17,159 nucleotides of DNA from 66-474 sp035249465 (lineage in GTDB: Bacteria; Pseudomonadota; Gammaproteobacteria; Xanthomonadales; Rhodanobacteraceae): assembly GCA_035249465.1 (NCBI GenBank), contig DATFGL010000266.1:1-17159 (forward strand), read 5' to 3'. Both the position numbers and the translations under genes were made by a program. The notes beneath the pieces were generated by a model. That model had not been told where the DNA came from. It searched no databases and was given only the letters and a program-made list of their open reading frames with translations. Shown here piece by piece: positions 7,418-14,214 of the stretch. The first letter of the stretch is position 1. Each line of letters begins with the position of its first letter.

Positions 7418-8422
7418 ATGGCAACCTCAGGCGCGCGTGGAAGCAGGGGCGGCAGAAAAACGCGGGATTCGGCGGCGATCGTCCCGGAGACCCTGACCCG
7501 CAAAGGCTTCCGGATACGGGCCCTGGGCCCGCTGCCGGAGAAGTTCGACCCGATGAAGGCGACGACCCGGCAGCTTGCGGCCTACCGGCTGCCGCGCCGC
7601 CCCGACGCCAAGACGGAACCGCAGTTGCGCAAGCTCTGGGACGGGGTGATGTCCCGCACCCGGTTGTGGATCACCCCCGAGTTCGAGCATCGCGAGCACA
7701 TCAAGCACGGCCCGGCGCGTGGCTCCGGCCACCGGGCCGTGACCGCGCGATTGGGTTCGCCGGGTGTCTCCAACGCCACGTCCAGCAACTGGTCGGGCGC
7801 GGCGGACTTCTCGCCGGCTGGCAAACCGTACGGCTTTGTCGGCGGCCAATGGACGGTGCCGAGTCCGAACACCAGGACCGACGGCGCCTATTACGCCTCG
7901 GAGTGGGTCGGCATCGACGGCTGGAACTCCAACGACGTGCTCCAGGCGGGAACGGAAACCCAGATCACCAAGATCCTCTTCATCACGGCCGAGCAGGTCT
8001 ACACGTGGTGGGAGTGGTTTCCGGCGGGCGAGGTGAAGATCAACAACCTCCCCGTCTCGGCGGGTGACGTCATGTATTGCCTGATCTGCGCCGACACGAC
8101 CAGCCACGCCACGGTCTACTTCAGCAACCAATCGGAGGGCGTCGGCACCCGCTTCGAGATCACCCCTCCGCGCGGCACTACGCTGACCGGCAACGTGGCC
8201 GAGTGGATCGTCGAGCGGCCCACCGTGGGCGGGTCGGTTGCCAACCTCACCGACTATGCCGCGTGCTATTTCGACGAGTGCATCGCGGGCGGCGCCGGGA
8301 ACATCGACAACCTCAGCGGCGCGTCCCTGATCACGATGACCGGCAACGGCGGCGCGACACTGTCGGAACCGACCCAGGAGAACGACCACGTCGTCAAGCT
8401 CAACTGGCGCGGATCGAGCTGA
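7418..8422 (+). CDS. Glutamic endopeptidase, peptidase family G1 (eqolisin-like), leaderless
   Basis: A 334-aa protein whose C-terminal 215 residues match family G1: SSNWSGA at 122-128, WVGIDG at 163-168, LQAGT with Q176, the WWEWFP segment at 197-202, SAGD at 214-217, and AEWIVERP at 261-268. Q176 and E262 are 86 residues apart, the spacing of the catalytic Gln/Glu pair in the fungal enzyme, so both catalytic residues appear present. Fungal eqolisins are secreted and act at acid pH. Here residues 1-115 are a basic extension (GARGSRGGRKTR) with AAYRLPRRPD and WDGVMSRTRLW and no hydrophobic signal peptide; part of it may be a propeptide. ATG 7418 has GGAGGA (7407-7412) five bases upstream. It is the last gene of the cluster and could process the neighbouring products (inference). 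Confidence 0.9.
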   Translation: MATSGARGSRGGRKTRDSAAIVPETLTRKGFRIRALGPLPEKFDPMKATTRQLAAYRLPRRPDAKTEPQLRKLWDGVMSRTRLWITPEFEHREHIKHGPARGSGHRAVTARLGSPGVSNATSSNWSGAADFSPAGKPYGFVGGQWTVPSPNTRTDGAYYASEWVGIDGWNSNDVLQAGTETQITKILFITAEQVYTWWEWFPAGEVKINNLPVSAGDVMYCLICADTTSHATVYFSNQSEGVGTRFEITPPRGTTLTGNVAEWIVERPTVGGSVANLTDYAACYFDECIAGGAGNIDNLSGASLITMTGNGGATLSEPTQENDHVVKLNWRGSS

Positions 8423-8423
8423 G

Positions 8424-8441
8424 CCCCGCGCCACGGGGTTT
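8424..8441 (+). terminator. Weak terminator-like hairpin after the peptidase gene
   Basis: CCCCG-CGCCA-CGGGG followed by TTT, starting two bases after the stop codon of the G1 peptidase. The stem is short (5 bp) but all G-C, and the U-run is only three bases. It sits between the end of the plus-strand cluster and the convergent queE-queD pair, where a terminator is expected. Confidence 0.35.
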
Positions 8442-8529
8442 CACTCCCGCGATGGACGGTGGGCACAAGGAATGCCTGCTTTACGGACTTGGCGACAGGC
8501 CGTTGCGGCCTTCGCGGGACGGGCTTGCG

Positions 8530-8904
8530 TCAGCCCGGTCCGCAATACTCGCAGCCTTCCCCGTTCTGTGCGCGCCTGACGACCACGCGTTGCAGGTGCG
8601 GAAGGCCGCCGAGTTTTTCCCACGTGAAGCGCGCGATGTTTTCCATGGTGGGGATGCCGAGCCCTTCCACGTCGTTGAGCAGGCGATGGTCGAGTGCATC
8701 GCGCGCAACTTCGATGCGGCGTTCCAGATCGCTCATGTCCACGACCCAGCCGCGCTCGTTGAGCGGCCCGCGCACCCACACCTCCACCTGGTACGAATGG
8801 CCGTGCATGCGCCGGTAGCGCGGATCGCCACCGGGTCCGGCGTCCAGTTGATGGGCGGCGTCGAAACGGAATTCCTTCCAGACGGTGAAAAATTCTTCGC
8901 TCAT
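8530..8904 (-). CDS. queD: 6-carboxytetrahydropterin synthase-like (QueD family)
   Basis: A 124-aa member of the 6-pyruvoyl-tetrahydropterin synthase/QueD fold, which makes 6-carboxy-tetrahydropterin from dihydroneopterin triphosphate for queuosine. Zinc ligands are visible as H18 (FDAAHQL), H34 and H36 (MHGHSY). DHRLLN with H73 and GEGCEY with E116 match the other conserved positions. In E. coli QueD a catalytic Cys lies four residues before the HGH motif; here that residue is Tyr30 (RYRRMHGH), so this belongs to a Cys-lacking subgroup. The start ATG overlaps the queE stop codon (ATGA), so translation is coupled. The next step, QueC, is not in the window. The family call is firm; the exact reaction is less so because of the missing Cys. 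Confidence 0.9.
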   Translation of the reverse strand: MSEEFFTVWKEFRFDAAHQLDAGPGGDPRYRRMHGHSYQVEVWVRGPLNERGWVVDMSDLERRIEVARDALDHRLLNDVEGLGIPTMENIARFTWEKLGGLPHLQRVVVRRAQNGEGCEYCGPG

Positions 8905-9545
8905 GGGATGCCAAGATACTTGTGGGTCTGCAGGCTGAGCCGCCAGTGCGGGTGCGCCTTGCAGTAATCGACCACGGCGCGGGTGTTTTCCGCGGCGCGC
9001 GGCCCGTCCATCGGTTGCAGGAAGAAGTGCGCCGCGGCGAAACCGGCGAAGCGTTCCGGCATCGCGGTGGGTTGCGGATAGACCAGTTTCAGTTCGTTCG
9101 CGCGTTGCAGTTTCACCGGCGCGGTGTTCTTGGGGCTGAGGGTGACCCAGTCGAGGCCGGCCGGCGCTTCCAGCGTGCCGTTGGTTTCGACCGCGCACTC
9201 GAAACCGCGCGTGTGCATCGCATCCAGCAGCGGCGTATCCAGCTGCAACAACGGCTCGCCACCCGTGAATACCACGAAACGGTTTTCCTTTCGATCGCGC
9301 GGCCACAGGCCCGCGATCCTGTCCGCCACGACCGCGGCATCCGCGTACTTGCCGCCGTTTTCGCCATCGGTGCCGACGAAATCTGTGTCGCAGAAATTGC
9401 AGACCGCGACCGCGCGGTCCTCCTCGCGTCCCGACCACAGGTTGCAGCCCGAAAAACGGCAGAACACCGCCGGACGTCCGGCGTGGAAGCCCTCGCCTTG
9501 CAGCGTGTAGAAGATTTCCTTGATCGCGTACATGCGAGCTGTCAA
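8901..9545 (-). CDS. queE: 7-carboxy-7-deazaguanine synthase (QueE)
   Basis: Radical SAM enzyme that turns 6-carboxy-tetrahydropterin into 7-carboxy-7-deazaguanine. The 214-aa protein has the non-canonical cluster motif C34-x14-C49-x2-C52 typical of one QueE type, the substrate-loop IFYTLQGEGFHAG at 11-23, FTGGEP in the SAM-binding part, ETNGT, and LSPKN. It ends KYLGIP, as QueE proteins do. The start is read as TTG 9545 because AAGGAG (9559-9554) lies eight bases upstream; the in-frame ATG at 9533 would be 20 bases away. It overlaps queD by four bases in the same operon and is divergent from the acetyltransferase, with 72 bases between them to hold both promoters. Confidence 0.95.
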   Translation of the reverse strand: MTARMYAIKEIFYTLQGEGFHAGRPAVFCRFSGCNLWSGREEDRAVAVCNFCDTDFVGTDGENGGKYADAAVVADRIAGLWPRDRKENRFVVFTGGEPLLQLDTPLLDAMHTRGFECAVETNGTLEAPAGLDWVTLSPKNTAPVKLQRANELKLVYPQPTAMPERFAGFAAAHFFLQPMDGPRAAENTRAVVDYCKAHPHWRLSLQTHKYLGIP

Positions 9546-9553
9546 ATTCCGAA

Positions 9554-9559
9554 CTCCTT
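9554..9559 (-). promoter_or_regulatory. Ribosome binding site that sets the queE TTG start
   Basis: AAGGAG read on the minus strand, eight bases before TTG 9545 and 20 bases before the first in-frame ATG (9533). The spacing favours initiation at the TTG. Confidence 0.6.
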
Positions 9560-9617
9560 ATTTTGCCAGCGTCGGCGGCCGTTTGCCGCGCCCGGCCCGT
9601 TTCGAGCGAGACGCAGC

Positions 9618-10145
9618 GTGCAAATCCGTACCGCCACATCCGGCGACGCCGAGGCCATCGCGGCCGCCGAAGCCGAAACGCAACGCACTCCCGGTTTGCT
9701 GGTCGGCCGGCCGGGCGAGATTCCGGTCGAAGCCTATCGCGCAAAAATCGCCAAACTGGCGGCGGCCGGACACTACATCGTGGCGGAAGAAAATGGCGCA
9801 CCGGCCGGTCACGCCTTCCTCGACCCGATGCCGATGCATGCCAACGCGCACGTCTTCCTGTTGACCATCGTGGTCCACCCCGGACACCTGGAACGAGGCA
9901 TCGGCCGCGCGATGCTGCGCAACCTGCTGGACTGGGCGCAGCGCGACACACGCGTCGGCAAGATCGAACTCAACGTGCGCGCCGGCAACCTGCGCGCCCA
10001 GCATCTCTATCGCAGTCTTGGTTTCGTCGAGGAAGCACGCTTCCAGCGGCGCGTATGCCGACAGGATGGCGAGTACGAGGACGACCTCGGGATGGCGTGG
10101 TTTCCCGATCGCTGGCCACCCGTACCCCGGAGTGACAAACTGTAG
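9618..10145 (+). CDS. GNAT-family N-acetyltransferase
   Basis: A 175-aa acyl-CoA-dependent acetyltransferase, cytoplasmic. The acetyl-CoA-binding strand and loop are visible as LTIVVHPGHLERGIGRAML (an R/Q-x2-G-x-G/A pattern), followed by the C-terminal ELNVRAGNLRAQHLYRSLGF typical of the RimI-like branch, in which the Asn and Tyr are usual. The N-terminus QIRTATSGDAEAI is a standard GNAT opening. The start is GTG 9618, with GAGCGAG seven bases upstream. Substrate cannot be deduced. It precedes the DUF202 pair by 72 bases; co-transcription is possible but not shown. Confidence 0.9.
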   Translation: MQIRTATSGDAEAIAAAEAETQRTPGLLVGRPGEIPVEAYRAKIAKLAAAGHYIVAEENGAPAGHAFLDPMPMHANAHVFLLTIVVHPGHLERGIGRAMLRNLLDWAQRDTRVGKIELNVRAGNLRAQHLYRSLGFVEEARFQRRVCRQDGEYEDDLGMAWFPDRWPPVPRSDKL

Positions 10146-10217
10146 TCGACCTTGGGTCTGTTGGCGTCACGCCACGTGGCATGGCTTCGACCGATCCTGA
10201 CGGGAGGGAGAAGCGGC

Positions 10218-10640
10218 GTGGCGGATGACGACGCCCAGGTGCTCGAAACCCTGCGGCAGATGGCGGCGCAGCAGGCACGCGTCTGCTACATGAACGTGGA
10301 TCGCACGTTGGCGACCTGGACGCGCACGGCGCTCACCTTGATCGTGTTCGGCACCGTGGTCGATCGCTACGGCTTGTTGCTGTCGCGCCCCGCATTCGCG
10401 CACCTCGGCACGCGCCTCGCGCCTAATCCCGTTTCAAGTGCCGGAGGCATTTTCCTGGTCGCCATCGGCGTGTTCATCGTGGTCAGCGCGGCCATCCGGC
10501 ACCAGGCCTACAAAACCACCTGGCTGCGCACGCACGGGCGCGACGCGTCGTTCGGCCCATGGCTGGCCTTTCCGTTCGCCGTGATGGTGGCGGTGCTCGG
10601 CGTGATCGTGCTGGCGTTGTTGTTCGTGTTCACGCAGTAG
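10218..10640 (+). CDS. DUF202 (YidH-like) membrane protein, first copy
   Basis: A 140-aa protein with the DUF202 signature MNVDRTLATWTRTALTLIVFG at about 25-45 and three hydrophobic segments near 36-50, 74-93 and 113-138, so an inner-membrane protein. Function of the family is unknown; E. coli has the adjacent pair yidG/yidH. GTG 10218 is chosen because GGGAGGGAGAAG (10202-10213) sits just upstream; a longer in-frame start at 10152 would add residues lacking family similarity. The next gene, 18 bases downstream, is a diverged copy with the matching motif MNTERTLAVWTRTAL, pointing to tandem duplication. Confidence 0.85.
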   Translation: MADDDAQVLETLRQMAAQQARVCYMNVDRTLATWTRTALTLIVFGTVVDRYGLLLSRPAFAHLGTRLAPNPVSSAGGIFLVAIGVFIVVSAAIRHQAYKTTWLRTHGRDASFGPWLAFPFAVMVAVLGVIVLALLFVFTQ

Positions 10641-10658
10641 CGCACGAGGAAACTGCAG

Positions 10659-11090
10659 ATGCCCGACGATTCCCACAGCCTTCAGGTACAGGTTGCGCGC
10701 CGACTGGTAGAGCTGTCGCTGCAACGCTCGTACATGAATACCGAACGCACGCTGGCGGTGTGGACGCGCACGGCGTTGTCGTTGATGATCTTCGGGATTG
10801 CGGTGGACCGCTTCGGGCTGTTGATGCGCCACCCGCCCTGGCACGTCGAGAACACCCGCCAGCTCTTGCCGAACTCATTGTCCACGCTCGGCGGCGTGGT
10901 GCTGGTGGCGCTGGGCGTGCTGATCCTGCTCGCCGCGGGCTTCCGTTTTCTCGCCTACGGCCGGGCGTGGTATCGCGTCAATCCATTGAGGGTGAAGTAC
11001 CACACGCCGTGGCTCGCCTTCACCTTCACCATGCTGATGGCGGCGTTCGGGCTTGCGCTGCTGGTGGTGCTGTGCGTGTTTCGGCAATGA
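10659..11090 (+). CDS. DUF202 (YidH-like) membrane protein, second copy
   Basis: A 143-aa inner-membrane protein of the same family as the gene before it. Shared blocks are MNTERTLAVWTRTALSLMIFG, VDRFGLL, and the C-terminal PWLAFTFTMLMAAFGLALL, with three hydrophobic segments in the same places. The N-terminus (SHSLQVQVARRLVELSLQRSY) is longer and more amphipathic than in the first copy. ATG 10659 has GAGGAAA upstream. Divergence between the copies is substantial, so the duplication is old. The gene is followed by REP-like hairpins and the convergent lipoprotein gene. Confidence 0.86.
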   Translation: MPDDSHSLQVQVARRLVELSLQRSYMNTERTLAVWTRTALSLMIFGIAVDRFGLLMRHPPWHVENTRQLLPNSLSTLGGVVLVALGVLILLAAGFRFLAYGRAWYRVNPLRVKYHTPWLAFTFTMLMAAFGLALLVVLCVFRQ

Positions 11091-11097
11091 AGTGATC

Positions 11098-11208
11098 ACC
11101 CCCTTCGATACGAAGGGGGTCGCGCCGCAGGCGCGAGGGGATGCAACTCGCGGCGCGGTTGCCGTCGATAAAGCCATCCCCCTCAGTCCCCCTTCCTGCG
11201 GAAGGGGG
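11098..11208. repeat. Inverted pair of REP-like palindromic units
   Basis: Two hairpin units in opposite orientation between convergent genes. Left unit: stem ACCCCCTTC/GAAGGGGGT (11098-11120), a second hairpin CGCGCC-GCA-GGCGCG (11121-11135), then GAGGGGATG (11135-11143). Right unit, read on the minus strand: stem CCCCCTTCC/GGAAGGGGG (11188-11208) and then GAGGGGGATG (11184-11175). Both therefore share CCCCCTTC-loop-GAAGGGGG followed by GAGGGG(G)ATG. This head-to-head arrangement resembles REP doublets. No U-tract follows any stem, so a role as classical intrinsic terminators is unlikely, though they may stabilise both mRNA ends. Confidence 0.65.
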
Positions 11209-11219
11209 AGGCAAAAAGC

Positions 11220-11738
11220 TCACATGCGTATCGGCCCCGCCTTGTGGCACGCGTCGCGCGCGGTGCGTGCGGACTGGACGCCGGCCTGGTTGTTCCTCGA
11301 CTCGGCGATCTCCAGCACCGTCTCCCAATTGCTCGCGCACAAGCCGCCGACCTTCGCGCCCAGGTCGTACGAATGCCTCGCGTCGGCCTCGGCGGCGGCA
11401 TCGTCCTTCAGCAGGATTTCGATTTCGGCACGGAACTGCAGGATGTCGGGTGCCTCGGGCGACAGCTTCAACGCAGCGTTGATCTTGCCGAGCGCCTCCT
11501 GGTATTTGCCCGCGCCCTCGTCGGCACGAGCGCCATCCAGATAGCCGTCCACCGATGGATCGCGCAGCGGCGTGACCTGCACCACCGACTTGTCGTCCGC
11601 GCGCGCCGCGCGGATCGCCTCGACCATCGTGGTCGGCGACAACCGGCTGGTCACCGGCGCCGGTTGCGGCGGGTGCGAACAGCCGGCCAGAACCACGGCC
11701 ACCGCGCCCAGCGCGGCCCAAGTCACGTTGCGAGTCAT
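11220..11738 (-). CDS. Small lipoprotein with TPR-like helical domain
   Basis: A 172-aa predicted outer- or inner-membrane lipoprotein. The signal peptide ends in the lipobox L17-A-G-C20, so Cys20 would be lipidated; S21 after the Cys fits outer-membrane sorting. Residues about 60-150 are Ala-rich paired helices resembling one to two tetratricopeptide repeats (YQEALGKINAALKLSPEAP). ATG 11738 has GGAG (11748-11745) six bases upstream; an in-frame ATG at 11750 is less well placed. It follows mrcB by 20 bases on the same strand and is probably co-transcribed, so a scaffolding role near PBP1b, comparable in place to activator lipoproteins such as LpoB, is possible but not shown; sequence similarity to LpoB is not evident. 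Confidence 0.85.
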   Translation of the reverse strand: MTRNVTWAALGAVAVVLAGCSHPPQPAPVTSRLSPTTMVEAIRAARADDKSVVQVTPLRDPSVDGYLDGARADEGAGKYQEALGKINAALKLSPEAPDILQFRAEIEILLKDDAAAEADARHSYDLGAKVGGLCASNWETVLEIAESRNNQAGVQSARTARDACHKAGPIRM

Positions 11739-11758
11739 GTGTTGCTCCATAAGGATCA

Positions 11759-14077
11759 TCACGGCTGCGGATGCGCCGCAGCGTCGTTGCCGCCGCCGCC
11801 GAAAAAGTTTTCGAGGCGCTGCAGGTAGCAGTGGTTCTGGACCTGCGGCACGTAGCCGTCGATGAAGGGATATTGCTTCGCGCCATCGCACTGCGGCAGG
11901 CTGCCCTGTCCGGTCGCCGGATCGATCCAGGCGTACTGGATGCCGTCGTCAAGTGACGTGGTCAGCGGCGCGCTCGGCAATTTTTCGAACAGCTTCATCC
12001 ACACCCGCAGCGCACCGGTCGCGCCCCACAGGTGCGTGGGCTGGTTGTCGTCACGGCCCATCCATGCGACCGCGAGACGATCGCCGGTGAACCCCGAGAA
12101 CCATGAGTCGCGCTGGTGATCGGACGTTCCGGTCTTGCCGGCGACGTGCAGCGACGCGAGCGATGAATCACCGATCGCGGCCGCGGTGCCGTACTGCGTC
12201 ACCTGCTGCATCATCCAGCGCACCAGCCCCACCGCCTGCTGGTACTGTCCCTTGCCGGGCTGCACCGCATATTGCTTGAGCAGGTGGCCCTTGGCGTCCA
12301 GCACGCCGCGCAGCGTCAGCAGCGGCAACGCGTGGCCGTCGTCCGCGATGAATTCATAGAGCTGCGCCAACTGGAACGGCGACATGTCCACCGCACCCAG
12401 CAGCAGCGACGGATTGGCTTCAACGTCTTTCAGGCCGAACGAGCGCAGGAATGCCGCGACGCGGTTGACGCCGAGCTGCAGCCCCAGGCGCACGCTGGCA
12501 AGGTTGTAGGACTTGGCCAGCGCTTCGACCATCGGCACCTCGCCGTGCGATTGGTGGTCGTCGTTTTGCGGCGTCCACATCTTGCCGTTCGGCAGTTTCA
12601 TCGCGATCGGCGAATCGTCGAGCAGCGAGGCCACGTTCCAGCGCGACGGATTGCTGAGCGCCATCAGGTAATAAAACGGCTTCAGGCTGGAGCCGACCGG
12701 GCGACGCGCGTCGTAGGCGCGGTTGAAGCCGTGCTGGTCCGACTTGCGGCCGCCCACCATCGCCAGCACGTCGCCATTGCCAGGATCGACCACGACCACG
12801 GCGCCTTCCATGCCGTTGCTGCGTTTGCCTAGGCTCTTCAACGCTTCGTCCAGCGATTGTTCCGCGTACGTCTGCGCGGCCGGATCGAGCGTGGTGTAAA
12901 CCTTCAGGCCGCCGCTGCGAAGCTGCTGGTCGGTGAAATCCTGCTTCAACTGCCCGCGCACCACGTCCATGAACGCCGGGAAACGATCGACCACCAGTTG
13001 AGGGCTCGGTGTCACGTCCAGCGGCGCGGCTTTCGCGACATTCCACTGCGCGTCATTCAACAAACCGGTGCCGTGGAACGCATCCAGCGCCACGTTGCGG
13101 CGCGCCAGCGCGCGTTCGGGATTGCGACGCGGGTCGTAATAACTCGGGCCACGCACCATGCCGACCAGCAGCGCGATTTCCTGCGGGCGCAGCGTCTGCA
13201 CCGGACGGCCGAAGTAATACCAACTGGCCGCCGCGAAACCGTGCACGGCCTGGCCACCCTGTTGACCCATGAACACTTCATTGCAGTACGCGGCGAGGAT
13301 CTGGCCCTTGGTGTAATGCGCGTCCAGCAGGATCGAAAGCAGCGCCTCGTTCAACTTGCGAATCAATGTCTGGTTGCGATCGAGGAACAGGTTGCGCACC
13401 AGCTGCTGGGTGATCGTGGAACCACCCTGCACCACGCGGCCCGCGCGCAGGTCGGCCAGCGCCGCGCGCGCGATCGACGACAAGTCGATCCCGTGGTTGT
13501 GCTTGAAGTCTCGATCCTCGACCGCCTGCACGCCCTGCACCAGCAACGGCGGCAGCTCGGACAATTGCACGATGATGCGCTCTTCCTGCTCGGAACCGTA
13601 CATCGTCGCGATGCGCGCCGGATCGAGATGCGTCTCGCGCAACGGCTTGTTCGCGGTGAGATCGAGCACCGACTGGATCTGGCCGGAACCCAAGGTCACC
13701 CGAACCCGGCGCGGCAGTTCGCCACCGACCGGATCCATGTAGCCGCGCGAGGCGATCGTGAACGTGTTGCCATCCGCGCTGTACGTGCCGGGCACCTGCG
13801 CAACACGCGCGGCCTCGGTGTAGCCGGAAATCCGCAGTTCCAGTTCCAGCGTCGCCTTGTTCATCGGCACGCCGGCTTCCAGCAACAGTGGGCGCGCGTA
13901 CACGCGCGTCGGCTGCGTGAAATCGATTTCGCTGACGCGCGTTTTCACGCGGTGATCGAGCACCAGCGTATACGGCACCACGAAGCCGACCGCGAAACCG
14001 ATTCCGATCAGGATGGGCCAGCGTGCGAATGGCCAGACCCGGGCGACAAACCCGCGCACGCGCTCGAACCAGGACAA
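11759..14077 (-). CDS. mrcB: Bifunctional penicillin-binding protein 1b
   Basis: A 772-aa class A PBP that polymerises glycan strands and cross-links peptides, anchored in the inner membrane. Order of parts: short cytoplasmic tail, membrane helix at about 20-40 (PILIGIGFAVGFVVPYTLVL), a UB2H-like region at about 58-150, glycosyltransferase domain with E187 in VEDRDF and GGSTITQQLVRN near 218-229, and transpeptidase domain with S463 in the SSLK box, SYN at 523-525 and KTG at 648-650. UB2H marks the PBP1b branch rather than PBP1a. The start is a TTG at 14077 with only a weak GGAAAG upstream; a GTG at 14059 is an alternative, so the N-terminus is not certain. A lipoprotein gene follows after 20 bases. 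Confidence 0.96.
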   Translation of the reverse strand: MSWFERVRGFVARVWPFARWPILIGIGFAVGFVVPYTLVLDHRVKTRVSEIDFTQPTRVYARPLLLEAGVPMNKATLELELRISGYTEAARVAQVPGTYSADGNTFTIASRGYMDPVGGELPRRVRVTLGSGQIQSVLDLTANKPLRETHLDPARIATMYGSEQEERIIVQLSELPPLLVQGVQAVEDRDFKHNHGIDLSSIARAALADLRAGRVVQGGSTITQQLVRNLFLDRNQTLIRKLNEALLSILLDAHYTKGQILAAYCNEVFMGQQGGQAVHGFAAASWYYFGRPVQTLRPQEIALLVGMVRGPSYYDPRRNPERALARRNVALDAFHGTGLLNDAQWNVAKAAPLDVTPSPQLVVDRFPAFMDVVRGQLKQDFTDQQLRSGGLKVYTTLDPAAQTYAEQSLDEALKSLGKRSNGMEGAVVVVDPGNGDVLAMVGGRKSDQHGFNRAYDARRPVGSSLKPFYYLMALSNPSRWNVASLLDDSPIAMKLPNGKMWTPQNDDHQSHGEVPMVEALAKSYNLASVRLGLQLGVNRVAAFLRSFGLKDVEANPSLLLGAVDMSPFQLAQLYEFIADDGHALPLLTLRGVLDAKGHLLKQYAVQPGKGQYQQAVGLVRWMMQQVTQYGTAAAIGDSSLASLHVAGKTGTSDHQRDSWFSGFTGDRLAVAWMGRDDNQPTHLWGATGALRVWMKLFEKLPSAPLTTSLDDGIQYAWIDPATGQGSLPQCDGAKQYPFIDGYVPQVQNHCYLQRLENFFGGGGNDAAAHPQP

Positions 14078-14107
14078 GGCGTTCTATCTTTCCAAAGGCG
14101 TCGGCGG

Positions 14108-14113
14108 ATTTTA
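14108..14113 (-). promoter_or_regulatory. Possible -10 element for mrcB
   Basis: TAAAAT on the minus strand, about 30 bases before the mrcB TTG start, in an otherwise GC-rich gap. No convincing -35 hexamer is seen at the right distance, so this is weak support only. Confidence 0.2.
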
Positions 14114-14125
14114 GCGGATCGGCGT

Positions 14126-14146
14126 GGCGGGCTCTTGCGGCCCGCC
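14126..14146 (-). terminator. GC-rich hairpin between the DUF3011 gene and mrcB
   Basis: Perfect 7-bp stem GGCGGGC/GCCCGCC with a 7-base loop, in the 137-base gap between the two minus-strand genes. No U-run follows, so it is at best a weak or factor-assisted terminator or an mRNA-stabilising hairpin. Confidence 0.3.
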
Positions 14147-14214
14147 GCAGGGGTTCAGCGGCGATTGTCCAAATACCATCCGTGGAACCTGCACAAGGGA
14201 AGCGCGCGGCCGGA

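Noticed and set aside
8500..8536. Hairpins GGCCG-TTG-CGGCC and GGGCT-TGCGTC-AGCCC around the queD stop as a terminator
   Set aside because: Short stems without a U-run on either strand; one overlaps the stop codon itself, so they are not supported as terminators.
8905..9951. N-terminal extension of queD across queE
   Set aside because: An open frame exists, but ATG 8904 overlaps the queE stop and gives the standard QueD length; the extension is a shadow of queE and the acetyltransferase gene.
10171..10180. Perfect palindrome GCCACGTGGC upstream of the DUF202 pair
   Set aside because: Too short and common in GC-rich DNA to call an operator without conservation data.
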